In this document: positions 40,421 through 64,000 of the stretch, piece by piece
How positions within the stretch are numbered: the first letter of the stretch is position 1
Layout: every line of letters begins with the position of its first letter
NCBI GenBank assembly: GCA_036785325.1
Contig: JAXIVH010000015.1
Span: forward strand, 8,117,891 to 8,181,890
Source: Urophycis tenuis
Lineage: Eukaryota; Chordata; Actinopteri; Gadiformes; Phycidae
Direction: 5' to 3'
Length of the DNA: 64,000 nt
Made by a program: the position numbers and the translations under genes
The notes under the pieces: model-generated
Databases searched by the model: none
What the model was told of the DNA's origin: nothing
Seen by the model: the letters and a program-made list of their open reading frames with translations, nothing else

Positions 40421-42244
40421 ATCCTACAGTATTTGGTGTTTTGTGACTGTTGGACTGTGACAGCTGTATTTTTCTAGTTGTGTTATTGTGTTTTAATTTC
40501 GATGCATACTCCTACACCTTTTCCAGACTGTTGATGAACGTGGCATCCCAGGGATGGACAGAGTTGATGGCCTGGCTGAGTACCTGGTGGGCCTGAGGAC
40601 TATAACTGGTCAGACAATTAGCAATCAGCAGGCCAGTACCATAGTGGGGCTGTGGCAGAACCTCCTGCCATATGACCAGCAGCGGGTGGCATATGCTGCA
40701 CGTCACCAGGTGCGCTTAACAACAAGATGCTTCAGGTGCCCTAAAAAGAGACCTGACTTTACACCTGGTGTGGAGAGCACAACACGTTGTGTTTTGGCAT
40801 CCTCGGGATCTCCTGCGCAGTGGCCAGACTGTAGTCGTCTTGTCGAGTCCATCTTTGTCAAGCTGTGCAACATTCACAAGAGCCCCCAAAAACAGGGCAC
40901 TTACAGCTTGACAAGATGGACTCTGATTTTGACTGACTACAGTAATATCAGGCAGCTGGTCCTGGGGAATGCCACAGTGATGGGGAGCACAACTCTGCAG
41001 TTGTTTGCGGTTAGTTAAACAACTCTTACCCAGTGGCACAATAAAAGACTGAAGAGGCAGGACAGTAGGATTTTGCTGCAAGGTGTCAACCTGCTTGACT
41101 CTGTCGCTGCAAGGCCTCTTCCACTTGTTCAGGTGCGCCCTCCTGCTGTACCACCACGGCCTGGTCCCCAACATCTGTACCACTTGCCCCAGAGTACGGT
41201 TGGACAGGCAGTGGATAAACGGAAGTCAGCAGCTCAGAGGCAGTTGTTCAGCCAGCCATCACCTCCAGCTCCTGCAATTCCAAACCCCAGCCCTGTCATT
41301 GTGCCAGTTGTGTTTGCTTCCCCCACTGGAAGCAAACAGATTGTGCCGTCTGGCCCACTGCCCTCACCACTGCCGACCCGGAGAGCCTACACCCGCACAG
41401 TGGGGAAAAAAACAAATGCCGTCAGTGCCACCTGCCGCGCATTAAGGAGACTGGTCATGGGCAGTATTATGGGAATATATACTGTCCCAAAAATAACAGT
41501 ATGCCACTGGAAGCTTGGATGGAGGAGATGAGGAGAAAGAGGGAGGAGAAAAAAGGGGTGTGACATTCTTTGTCAATATGTATATAATGTAAATAGTTTT
41601 AAAAGAAAAAATGTCTTAATTTACTGCTGTTCTATTTTTTTTTTTTGACTTAATCTAATTTCTACTTTTGTTAATTTATTGTATTTATTTTACTTATGTT
41701 GTTTTGGTTGTCTTTTTTTAATTCTATTTTAAATTGTTATTCTTCTAATATTTCCCTAAATGTAATTATTTTCCATATTTGTTAATTTATTGCTTTTATT
41801 TTATTTGGGTTATTTATATATATATTTTTTTTCTATTTTGAATTGTTTGATTTATTTCTGTTTTTATTGCTTCGGGTTTTCTGGTTTAATTTCACACAAG
41901 GTGTTTGTGAAATTTATAATAAATTTGTTACATTTCAGTGAGTTTTTTTTTTTTTGCAAACTCATTCATAGAAGATGATTACATTGTTGCAGTACTTCAT
42001 TCAGAAATATAAAAGTACATTTAGTTAAATTTGATAACACTTGGTAGTAGTTTGTATTACAGGCCTCATGTTCCAATGGTGGAATCGAACCGGCGACCTT
42101 TTGATCAAGAGCCTCCTATGCTATTCTGCAGTAAAGTGTCATGGTGGTTAGATTTCTCAAATTAATAGACCAGAATATGTGTGCTTTTACTTGTGATGGA
42201 CAGCAGAGACACAAATAGCAACAGGTTCCTTCCAGGCCATTGTT

Positions 42245-42318
42245 CCCCAGCTTTAGCGGAGTTGGGAGAGCGTTAGACTGAAGGGCTAAAGGTCCCTGGT
42301 TCGATCCCGGGTTTCGGA
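42245..42318 (+). pseudogene. tRNA-Phe pseudogene
   Basis: The core GTTGGGAGAGCGTTAGACTGAAG, the B-box arm and 3' flank (TGTTTTTCTTCGCGTCCAACAACGACCGC) match the tRNA-Phe gene at 34266. The acceptor stem no longer pairs, the A-box is mutated (TTTAGCGGAG) and the anticodon stem has a mismatch (GGGCTAA for GATCTAA). Confidence 0.85.
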
Positions 42319-42435
42319 AGCTGTTTTTCTTCGCGTCCAACAACGACCGCTGCGTTGTGGCAGTGATTATTAGGCATGTATATATAAATATGTAATATAT
42401 AAACCTAGAGTTACATTGGGTCTCTGTAACACCCC

Positions 42436-42469
<34 letters not shown>

Positions 42470-42515
42470 TTCCAGGACCAGGGAGCACTTCTTAAATTAC
42501 TTTTATGCCAGACAG
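42245..42515 (+). repeat. Second copy of the tRNA-Phe-containing segment
   Basis: From the tRNA core to GACAGCCAA and TTCTCCAAA it parallels 34266-34578, including CCTAGAGTTACATTGG and AATTCCAGGACCAGGGAGCA. Differences are a longer CA run (42436-42466) and an internal deletion of the CCAAT-containing units. Confidence 0.85.
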
Positions 42516-42749
42516 CCAACTGTTCTCCAAAGGAAGTAAAAAATAATAGAGAAAATAAAATGCTTGAAGATTGAATAGGAAAAAGTAAATTTCAAGAATG
42601 CTCATTGCCGGCAATCTTTAACATTAAACACTTTTCTGTTAGACTCCTTGTGTCACTGGCCCCGAGAGAATTGCTCTCTGGAGAATTGCATTTGAAGTTC
42701 AGCTCTCCTGTGTCCAGTGTCTTAATCCTGTGGCCGTGTCCTGTTGAAG

Positions 42750-55005
<12,256 letters not shown>

Positions 55006-56639
55006 GGCTCCTTCTGAATGGCTTATCTGAAAAAGGAAAATAGTCCAACAATATTTTTTATAAGTTGTTACTTAGGCCTTCTCATTTGTCTGCTGTCCTT
55101 AATCTAACCATGTCATTAAAGTAAAATTAACTGTAGATTTATGTAAGCTCTAATAGCCACAGACAGTTGTAAGTTTAGGCTACTGTCTACTAGACTGCCA
55201 TTAGATTACAATAGGTTTCCTTATCAACATAAATACCAACAAATTGAGATTATTGTATGTATCTAAACTGCGTAGCAGGATACTTACAGACCAGAGCTGC
55301 ACCTAAGCTTCATTCATTTGTTTGTTCTGGTCACTTGGTAACTGTTGTCGGCCACACAGTCAACTTGTCAACACTGATTTGAGTTTGATGTGTAGGCCGA
55401 TGCAGATGGCCACCTACCACAGCCAAGCTGAAAAGAAGATGAGCTATTAGGAATCAGGATGACGACGTTGAAATGGTACATCGGGTATTTTTATTCACCT
55501 TATTTAAAAACCTTGCAACGTTTGCTACGTTTGAACTATTTTTAAATCAACTGGGAAATTTAGTTTTTCCAATTCAATTGTACCTCTTATACTGACATTC
55601 GGACCAATAACCCCAACTATTTGCGCAGGGTATCTCTTCGTGTCATCTAGCCAGCCTCCCGGACGCGGGGTTGATGACATGTGAGTCACCTCTGGTGAAC
55701 GGGTGCCACGGTGTCACATGTGAAGAACTGATGGTCCAGCAGCTCCGAGCAGGTGCTGGACCATCAACAATTTATCCGTCCATGTCTGTTTATTTGATGG
55801 TGGAGCACCCATCGGATCTGAGGCGACTGCCGTCACGACCAGCACCACTGCAATTCGCACTAATCTGCGGACACCGTGTCATAAAATTGCTCCCGGGTAG
55901 TTACCTCTACCGGCAGGGCCGGCGGAGGGTCACCGAGGCTGCACGCCTGCTGTGAGGCCAGAGGAAGGGCAGCTTGTTCCTGGGACACTCTGAGAGACAT
56001 CACTGCTGCTGCCCGGTGGTCCGGTGGGTGGTCAGGGGCCGAGAAACAGGAATACATCGGAGAACATCGTTTAAGAAATGAAATATATCCTCCAGCAATA
56101 CCAAAGTAGAAAAAAAAGCAGCTTCCAAAACTAGCTTTCAAATCACTATGCAAATCAATCACTCAAACAACAATAATATAATGATAGTGACGCTCACCAT
56201 CGTTATCATCATAACCACCACATCACCTTCGTCATAAACATATTAATGCATATAAATGAAAGAAGTGGACACTTATCCACTTTGGATACAATCATAAGTT
56301 GACAAAAGTTGATGTAAGTTGATGGAGAAATGTGAAGCCCCCAATGAGGGCTTGGTTCACTGTTAAATGTATATAGTCATTCATAATAGTACAGGTTGCA
56401 TTTTAAGAGCCCTACCCAATTCAACTTAAGTTAAAGCATTGGCTCTGAAACTTTGCTCTCAAAATGTACCTGAATTTACAGGTCCAAGCATGAAATCAGT
56501 GTCAAATGACAATGTTTAATGGTATAAATGTGGTTTTAGATACAATTCTCTTCTGTGTCAAATGTTTCTGATGTCTCCTTCGACTCTATGCTTTTATTAC
56601 TAAAAGGTGGGACCAGAACCGTGTTTTTTTTCATCTTAC

Positions 56640-57025
56640 AAACATTTTTAAAATAAGACCAATGTTATCTGCAAGGGATGCTGAAATGCTCATCCATGCA
56701 TTTCCACCATCTGGGCTAGATTACTGTAATGCACTGCGCTCCAAGCATCCATCTTACATCCTCACTAGAAAACGGAGAATTCAACCACATTGCTCCGATG
56801 CTCTCCTCCCTCCGCTGGCTTCAGAAAGGGCCCTATCTGTGGGACAGTCTGTCACCTATAATCAGGGAAACTGCCACGGTCATGCTGAGAAATTCAAATC
56901 CAAGCCTAACACCTACCACTTTGCTCGCTCATTCGGCCCCCTAGGAGTGTCCCTCAGCTCTCATTACAGCTCGATCGACCTGTTGGCCCGCGACTTATCT
57001 ACCTCTGCTGCAGATTACCAATAGA
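56640..57025 (+). mobile_element. LINE reverse-transcriptase C-terminal fragment (fossil)
   Basis: PMLSARDAEMLIHAF...LDYCNAL...PSYILTRK is the region after the RT core typical of teleost non-LTR elements. It continues in another frame as HIAPMLSSLRWL and LWDSLSPIIRE, so frameshifts have broken it. Confidence 0.75.
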
Positions 57026-57218
57026 TTAGAGTTTTCCTACATGTTCCCAGTCCACCCTGCCCCATCTAACCATAACATTGTCTCTGTTTAAGTGTGTTGC
57101 CGTGCGATCGTGACTGGACTACTGGCCACCCCTGATGGCTACCAGTCTGCTTACTTGTCAGCACCCCCGTCGCAATGGACCAGTCCATTGTGTGGGCTAG
57201 GGTTAGGGGTGTCATAAA

Positions 57219-57998
57219 TACACTCACCTGCCACTTTTTTAGGCACACCAACGGGGTTCAAAGGGGAATGGCCAGACTGGATCGATACAAAGGCACCAGT
57301 GTATTACGACACATTACAACCGAGGTACGCAGAAGAGCATCTCTGAAAGCACAACATGTCAAACACTGGGGCAGATACATCAGCAGAAGACCACACCGCG
57401 TGCCACGCCGGGGTCAGCTTGGAACAGGGAGCCGAGGGCACAATTCACACAGGCTCACCAAAATTGGACAATAGAAGATTGGGGGAAAATTGCCTGGTCT
57501 GATGAGTCTCGATTTCTGCCGCACCATTCGGATGGCAGGGTAAGAGTTTGGCTTCAACAACATGAAAGCAGGGCTCCATCCTGTCTTCAACTGTTCAAGC
57601 TGGCGGTGGAGGTGTAATGGTGTGGGGGATCATTTCTTGGCACACTTTGGGGCCCCTTAGTGCCAATTGAGTATCGTTTAATTGCCACAGCCGACCTGAA
57701 TATTGTTGCTGACCATGTCCATCCCTTTATGACCACAGTGTACCCATCTTGGCGACTTCCAGCAGGGTAATGCACCCTGTCACAAAGCTGGAATCCTCTC
57801 AGGATGGTTTCCTGAACATGTCAATGAGTTCACTGGACTCAACTGGCCGCCACGGTCAACAGCAGCTCTGTGATGCTATCACATCAGTGCGGACCGAACT
57901 CTGGGGAATGTTTCCAGTGGATTAAGGCAGTTCTGAAGGCAAATGGGGGGTTCAACCCGATACTAGAAGGCGAGCCTTATAAAGTGGCTGGTGAGTAT
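57219..57998 (+). mobile_element. Tc1/mariner element, internally deleted and degenerate
   Basis: CTCACCTGCCACTTTTTTAGGC at the left is inverse to GCCTTATAAAGTGGCTGGTGAG at the right, with TA at both outer edges. The interior reads in broken frames as TTEVRRRASLKAQHVKHWGR, WSDESRFLPHHSDGRVRVW and LWGPLVPIEYRL, Tc1 transposase motifs around the first catalytic D region. At about 780 bp it is half normal length and lacks the DNA-binding part and an open frame. Confidence 0.85.
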
Positions 57999-58926
57999 TT
58001 ATTGCCTGTGAAGACCTTTGAGACTGTAACTGTGATTAATGGTTTATATAATGTATTTGCTGTTAAAAGATAATCATTTATTTATCATCATTGTAATATT
58101 AGCAAAAGGGGATAGCGTAAAAGCATGAAGCCGCAGCAAAAGTAAAGCAAGATATAAACGGCTATAGTAACAGAAAGCAACATAGAATAAGTAAAGAGAC
58201 TCAATGGTTTGTTTGTGGTTGGTATAGGCCTACTTGCACACTAGATTTCTGAGAAAAAAAAGCGTCCTTTTTTACTTTATTACATTATGCTTCAAAATGA
58301 CCCACCTGAAAGGTAATACATTTTTGGCAACAATTGTAATATGAGTCTGGAGATGTTATCACATTATTCGGTTTTATTACACTTTCAATCAAGTTAAGTG
58401 CAAATTTGATCACATCATCAGGTGTCACGTTTTCTGGACAATATTGACATTATTGTGTGCTACAAGCCGAAATGAAAAAAAAAAAGCGCATATTTTACTA
58501 TCATTGAATTAAGGGCATGGGGCGTGGTTCTAATTACAAATAGCCAATTATGTGACGAGCTCGTGGTCAAATTGTGTTCACGCCTTCTTGAGACCACATG
58601 TGACCTTGGAAGTGGCACATCGGATCAGCATGCGACCACGATTCAGCACATTCATGTAACGAGAGAGAGAGAGAGAGATGTTTTTTTAGCCAACTCAATT
58701 CATGAAGCATTACATGCGTCTCACAATGATCCAGGGGAAGCTGAATAACCTGGCAATAGGCTACTTTTCATTGAGTGTGAAGCTGTGAAATTACTGAGCA
58801 GATGGACTTCAAAGACATTAGGAAGGTCTTTGTGTTCAGAACGATAAGAAGAATGGCACTGCACTCCAAGAAGCAGAGATGGAGCCATTGTAGGAAATTG
58901 AAATTATATATAAATTCAAGCAGTTT

Positions 58927-58928
<2 letters not shown>

Positions 58929-58974
<46 letters not shown>

Positions 58975-58981
58975 TGTGTGT
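58929..58981. repeat. (TG)n microsatellite
   Basis: TG run with one TATG interruption. Confidence 0.92.
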
Positions 58982-60217
58982 ATGCGCATGAGAATGATGA
59001 ATGATGATGAAAAGCCCCCATAGTATGTATCACTGAGCATTGACATGTTATTGTAGGACAGAGAGCACACTCAATGTGTGTTAACTTCCCTCAAAGTACC
59101 TATTCACTGAAATGTTCAGGGTCGTTCTCATTTATCTGGCATTACTACCACAACACAAACCTCTCCAGGCCAAACACAGTCATTTCTCTGCATTCCTTTT
59201 ACCATTGAGAAAATGTTAATAATGTGTTTAGAAACAACAATGGCTGGGGCTCCATACAGAAACTGATTTTGCCACGTTGTTGGCAAGTGAAGGAAATCAC
59301 AAAATACAACAAATTCCAAATCCATCTGAAATTAAATTACATTTTGTGGATATTCAATATGGATACTTAAATAGCACAATTTATTTTGTACATTATATTT
59401 ATTATTTAAATGCATTTTTGTGTTCTTATTTGTGTAAGTGAAGCTTGCTCATCAGAAAGTGTTGCTTCCAGTGTCTGAATTCAAATGAAAACGATCAATT
59501 GAGACAGAGAAACAAATTAAAGACTCATGCTCGACATGATCGCATCAGTCTGTAACGTTTCAATTATACATTTCCACAGGATAATATCATGGAGTTTGAG
59601 CTATGCAATCTGGGGTGTGTGGTTGATTTAGAGGACTTGCAGGCTCCATGGTTGGTGTTGGTGTTATGGTTTCCATTCATTTGAATATAAATTGAAACAT
59701 GAAATATGGATGCTTCTCGTGCCCCCCCGACCGCCCCTCCTTAATGAACGTGCATCTCTCCTCGTGTATGAACTGTAATGAGCTTGGGGTGGACTCCGCT
59801 CCTCACAATGAGAACACAAAGCACGTAACAGCTGATCAGACAGTGTGTGAGATGATGTATGGCATAGATGGGCTTTCATTGTGGCCATATATTTATGTAC
59901 CTGAATGGTTAGTTATTCTTCACAAGGCCCCAGGGTGGTAGGTCGCCATGGCTTTACCTTCTTGCATCTGGCTTTGGGATCGCTGGACCTGAAAAAGGTA
60001 AATCGCTCTGAAGCCATTATTCAAGAACCTATACCTTAGAAATAACACTTTGGCAGGCTTTTACTGGCCATTTTGAATGATAACCCATGCAACCATTGTA
60101 GGTCTGTTGTAGAGTGGGAGCACCGGGAGAAGGTGATCTAAATTAATGCCAGTCACCTTTGCACTTCCACCTGCAAATTCAGAGTCTTCCACTCTGTTAG
60201 AATAGAACAAACATATG

Positions 60218-60218
<1 letters not shown>

Positions 60219-60269
<51 letters not shown>
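60219..60269. repeat. (GA)n microsatellite
   Basis: About 25 GA units. Confidence 0.95.
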
Positions 60270-60271
<2 letters not shown>

Positions 60272-61255
60272 ACTGGTGTGCATTGGTCTCCAGTGCTGGA
60301 ACATGGCCAGGGCCCATATCGGTTGGTTGGTTGGTGGCAGTGAGTAATTATGCACTGCAGCAGTAGCCTACAGCATCTTAGCAGCCCGGCTGGATCAAGT
60401 GAGCAAATAAGCCTACCGTTTGCAGGGTCTGACTGCACATGTGTAACACATCTGGCCCTCAGCGCAGGCAAAAGCCCAACGAGCCAAGATGCTCCAACAC
60501 ATATTATATTCTGAAAAAACAGCGATAGTCTAAACTGAACCACATACACATATAGGGCCTAGGCCTATGTACGGAAAGGTACACATACAAACAGATAACC
60601 ATGTCGAAATTACACATAACCATGACTTGGAAAAAAAAAAAGATGAATAGTGACAAGAAATCTCCCTGGGGAATTATGCGTTTGATGTTACGTAATCGCC
60701 GGTGCTCGACTAATTATTATTCAACAAGACGACCAGTGGGGGGCGCTTTATGGCTTACAGCCTTCAGCATCAGCAGCAGCACCACATTTCAATACGTTGC
60801 TTTAAAGCATTGAGGCGAGTTAATCACAACACCTTGAAAGGCGCTAGACCCGTGACATAAACACTGCATGCCAATCAGTTTTATCGTGATGATTATCTTG
60901 CGCGCTGATGTGCTTTTTTTTTTAGCATAGGATGACACTGTGCGGCAACTTGCGTCATTTTACGAACGCTACGATAATATAAGAAAAAAAAAAAACAGAA
61001 ACAAAAAAACAAAAACAACAACATGTTGGTCGTTTCACAATTTTGCATTCACCCTGGTCCCTACTTGACAAGGATTGGGCTGTTTTGAGCGTAACAGTAG
61101 CCTACCCACTCCTCACGTTGCGCGCGGGTTCGGCTTTGGCACTCTATTGATCGTCGTCGTCAGTGGAAGAAGTGGTACTACGCTGTATCTGCACACGTTG
61201 ACATTCATTCACTACAGAGAGTGGGCTCAGGCTGGCCGGTTGCTGCACAAGCACC

Positions 61256-61810
61256 ATGGAGGATAAGACACCAAAGGACAGCAGCAGCAGCGGCAGCAGC
61301 AGCAGCAATAAGGGACAAGAATCGCTATCGTACCAACGGAGGATGTGGAAGAATTTCCAAGTGAAAACAAAACCCTGGCTTAGCCCCAAATTGGGTTCCG
61401 AACGTCGAAGTTCAGGTGGGGCAGATGGCGGCAAGAAGGAATCGGGTCTGTGGATGTTTAAAAGGAAAAAGAAACAGATGGACCGCGTCTTTTCGTCGTC
61501 CCAGCCCAATCTGTGCAGCTCCCATCCGCCGTCCTTCAAGGGAGACGCGTCTCGTGGTGATGAGCCGCTCCCGGGCACCAGTGCCGCCGGGGATGCCTTG
61601 CAGCCCCTCGGGGCTGCTGCGGGTCCTACGGGGAGCAAGCCTGAGTTGACCACACATCATGGAAGCCCCAAGCTCGTCGTCACTCAGCTGATCATGTCCC
61701 AGCAGAAAAGCTCCTCACTCGGCTCGGCGTGTTTCGAGAAGCTGGTGGTCGACCCGGCTGTGGCGGCCGCCGACGAGGAGGCAGAGCTGCGTAAAAACGC
61801 AAGCGACTCG
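61256..61810 (+). CDS. mctp1: MCTP1, first coding exon (partial gene, continues beyond window)
   Basis: MCTP1 is a multiple C2-domain, two-transmembrane protein of ER and synaptic membranes that binds calcium through its C2 domains (family knowledge). Only the N-terminal 185 residues are here, ending at a donor (GACTCG then GTGAGT) in phase 0. The exon encodes a disordered Ser/Lys-rich region. Diagnostic short blocks shared with human MCTP1 as I recall it: RRMWKNFQ near residue 28, KRKKKQMDRVFSSSQPNLC near 75-92, and QKSSSLGSACFEKLV near 150. ATG at 61256 is preceded by CACC, a good Kozak context. The C2 domains and membrane anchor lie to the right of the window. Fish have a and b copies; not resolved. 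Confidence 0.88.
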
Positions 61811-64000
61811 GTGAGTGATGACCTGGTGTGGTGAAACGTGTGTGTTTGAAAAAACAGAATCCCGTCCTCCTCGTACACACACATGCTCCTCCGCATACAC
61901 ATCCAGAGAAGCGTGTCTTGGACATTAAGTTTTAAATTAATTGAACCAAGCACTTCATGCATTCACCGATTAGCCTATATTAATATTGATATTATAATGA
62001 TAAGCATGACTGCTGCTACTGATAGTTATTGGCGAATCAGCCTGCGCCCGCTGATATGGGGTTGTTTGCAGTCGTATTTGTTATCAGTCCCTGTCACTTG
62101 TTTAGAATTATGGCTGTGTTAAATAGACCATGTGTGTCATTTTGCTAAATTTCTTTTTTTAAATATAGCCTTATGTATCTTTATACACCTGATATGTTAT
62201 CTGTTCTCATCCTAGAGACTGGTGTCATGATTGTTCACCATCGTTTGACCCCCTGTTCCCTAAAGGCCTTACTCATGTTGTCTCTCACATCTCACCTCAT
62301 GTAGACGCTTATCCTTAAAATCTAGAATAACCACAAACAAGTTCAATCCGATCTCCATGTATCCCATTATAGTCAGGAGTCAAAAGAAGTCAGAAGTCAG
62401 AAAGATGTTTATTGCCAAGTAGGTTTGCACATACAAGGTATTTGACTTGGTGGTTGCTGCGTGACAATGATCAATAGACAACAGACAATAAACAATCAAC
62501 ACAGTGGCCATTAACTTTGTGAGAATACATTAAAGGTAACATAAGTGTGCACTTCAGGACATGTGCCTTATGTATCCTAACTGTTATTAATATATGTTAT
62601 TCATTTATGATGGTCTGGGTATTCCCAGCTGTATGGTTAGAATAAAAAACATTGTGAGAGACCTTCTTTGAGATTGAGCCATACGCAGCGGCAAATGTTA
62701 ATTGAAATGTTGTCGTTAAGCTGAGTTTGTGCAGAGTATAGCCTTTAAATCTATGAGCTTGATCCACTCCTTTTTGTTTTAATCAAACGACATGGCAGTT
62801 CTGTTGCTGTCATCATGTTGATAAGTGATTTTGGCAAGAGGATCACTTCCAAGTGCACTTCTCTCCTGTGGAGTGGAGGCCAAGTGTCTCTCTTCCATCC
62901 ATTTAATCGGCTGTAGAGTAGGGTGGCACGCCCTGACGCAGAGGTGAGAGCGCAGTCGGAATCAATGGGCTCAATGGAAAATGACTTCACTCTCACCCTT
63001 TTCGTAACCCTATCAGGGACCTTTAACGTAGGCCTTCGAGCGCCTCCTATTATCTCCGGGATATATCTCCACACATGTGAGAGTTGCGGTGGTTCATCGA
63101 TGCTGTGTTATTCTTCGTGCGTAACTGTTTGCAGAGACTCCCTTGATCGGGCCGTAGGGGAGCAGAGCGCCCTTATGTAATGTGCTTATGTTCATGTATG
63201 TGTTTCTTTTTTTCTTTTTTTTGGACTGTAGTCTTGTGTTTGTGGTACAGTATTACGTTTATTGCTTTACTACTGCAACTTCTGTTGTTGCTGTTTGTTG
63301 TTACTGTTTACTTGGAGTTTGTACCTTAATATATTCTACACACAAATGCGGGTATGTAAAGTGTGGGCTTAGGCCTATATATTTGAACACGTGCATATGT
63401 GCAATTCAACATGCAAATAACACTGCAAGCTTATGCACTTCGAGAGAATATTTGCCACGGCACACATGAATTCAGACTCCAGGCCATGTTTTAGCAATGC
63501 AAATGAAAAAAACATATTAATCAATTAAACAAAAATGTTAAATTAAGTTCAACTGCGCGACAATTGTTAGCTTTTTGGTATACATCAACAAGTATTACAG
63601 CTTAACAAGACTGAGCCCCTCAAGGTCGGATGCTCACTTCATTATTTTAATATTTTTCTCCGTATTTGATTTTCAACAGCCCCTAAAGGTAGCTCTTTAA
63701 TTTTTCATGGTAATCGTTCTTCAGTGAGAGGCCAGGGTGCTCAGAGAGGGAAAACGATCGAGCCAACAAAACTAACACGACACGCAGACGCAGACACAGT
63801 ACGATTGCACAGATGACAACACGGCTATGTTTGCAGACTTTCTTTTTCCGGCTTGTTTTCATCACGCACATTTAAAACCCATCGTTTCCGCACTACACGT
63901 GGTCGATCGGAATGATAAATTGATAAAATGGCAACATTTTAACACTCTGTCGTCTGAAAAAAAAACATAGTTAATCATTTTTAAACAAAAATAAAAGCCA
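61811..64000 (+). other. mctp1 intron 1 (start)
   Basis: No second exon recognised. It contains a retroposon tail at 62.4 kb and A/T-rich sequence. The open frames here have no recognisable similarity. Confidence 0.6.
62385..62480 (+). mobile_element. Retroposon remnant (LINE-type terminus)
   Basis: GATGTTTATTGCCAAGTAGGTTTGCACATACAAGGTATTTGACTTGG pattern (62403-62450) matches a very common teleost LINE end. The element body is absent. Confidence 0.6.

Larger units (their letters stand above)
35789..41600 (+). pseudogene. Decayed multi-exon transposase-like gene with cysteine-rich domain (DUF6729-like)
   Basis: Readable exons: about 36200-36655, 37420-37747, 37882-38686, 38847-39056, 39174-39454, 39554-39619, about 39701-39863, about 39962-40113, about 40527-41562, joined by GT-AG introns with matching phases. 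Part 1 has WMPYHLWKVKLSCPACGTQL...CSSAGC, a Cys4-type cluster. Part 2 has an acidic series LYVDCDCC, VKLDIYHFMRRL and TSLESFHLHVNRF that could be an RNase H-fold D-D-E core. Then an acidic and S/T/P-rich linker, and a C-terminal CRQCHLPRIKETGHGQYYGN zinc-knuckle-like end. Lesions: TGA at 37493-37495, TAA at 41016-41018, a 1-bp frameshift in the A run at 41405-41411, and an insertion after 36655. It resembles multi-copy fish proteins I recall under DUF6729; that name and the transposase role are inference. Terminal repeats were not identified. Confidence 0.7.
55027..61255. other. Intergenic region between head-to-head fam81b and mctp1
   Basis: Contains the probable fam81b noncoding exon near 55.29 kb, a LINE fragment (56.64 kb), a Tc1 remnant (57.2 kb), (TG)n and (GA)n runs, and the mctp1 promoter side. 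The 55.67-55.96 kb stretch is relatively GC-rich with a 95-codon open frame and a 12-bp inverted repeat (GATGGTCCAGCA), but I see no recognisable protein there. No other gene is supported. Confidence 0.5.

Noticed and set aside
42060..42125. tRNA-like sequence on the minus strand (GGTTCGATTCC with CTCTTGATCAAAAGGTCG)
   Set aside because: A B-box-like stretch is present but the T stem does not pair and no acceptor stem or A-box can be built.
55671..55955. 95-codon open frame beginning MMTCESPLVNGCHG
   Set aside because: Slightly GC-rich and with a hairpin, but no recognisable protein, splice context or conserved motif; left as unexplained intergenic sequence.

Overview
The window is nuclear DNA from a vertebrate, almost certainly a teleost fish. 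The genes are split by many short GT-AG introns, their products are recognisable vertebrate proteins, there are eukaryotic tRNA genes with internal promoters, and the spaces are full of fish-type repeats (CA/GA microsatellites, hAT, Tc1, LINE and tRNA-derived SINE remnants). I cannot name the species. The density of long dinucleotide runs is striking.

Layout: arrdc3 (minus, coding 2,471-7,818), arsk (plus, 11,007-14,416), ttc37/skic3 (plus, 15,498-33,351, 40 coding exons), an intergenic island with tRNA-Ile(AAT), tRNA-Phe(GAA) and a decayed multi-exon transposase-like gene (about 35.8-41.6 kb) followed by a tRNA-Phe pseudogene copy, fam81b (minus, 42,750-55,005), an intergenic stretch with LINE and Tc1 fossils, and the first coding exon of mctp1 (plus, 61,256-61,810), which continues past the window. 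For the four complete genes I joined exons by hand. The exon lengths sum to whole codons (414, 520, 1,569 and 333 residues) and all junctions obey GT-AG, so the models are well supported internally. The names rest on remembered similarity to the human proteins, not on a search.

The genes are not an operon-like unit. ARRDC3 is an arrestin-like adaptor for ubiquitin ligases, ARSK a lysosomal sulfatase, TTC37/SKIC3 the scaffold of the cytosolic SKI RNA-decay complex, FAM81B a coiled-coil protein and MCTP1 an ER-anchored C2-domain protein. Together they form a block with conserved neighbours on human 5q14-q15, but arsk is in the opposite relative orientation to ttc37 compared with human, where the two are head-to-head.

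The least ordinary parts are: the decayed transposase-like gene with a cysteine-rich domain and candidate acidic catalytic residues, flanked by duplicated tRNA-Phe segments; a perfect 64-bp inverted repeat just upstream of it; a 254-bp foldback element inside it; an inverted copy of the end of arsk exon 7 stranded in a ttc37 intron beside a 190-bp GA run; a 16-bp minisatellite of about 46 copies right after a ttc37 splice donor; and a non-autonomous hAT element with a perfect 8-bp target duplication in fam81b.
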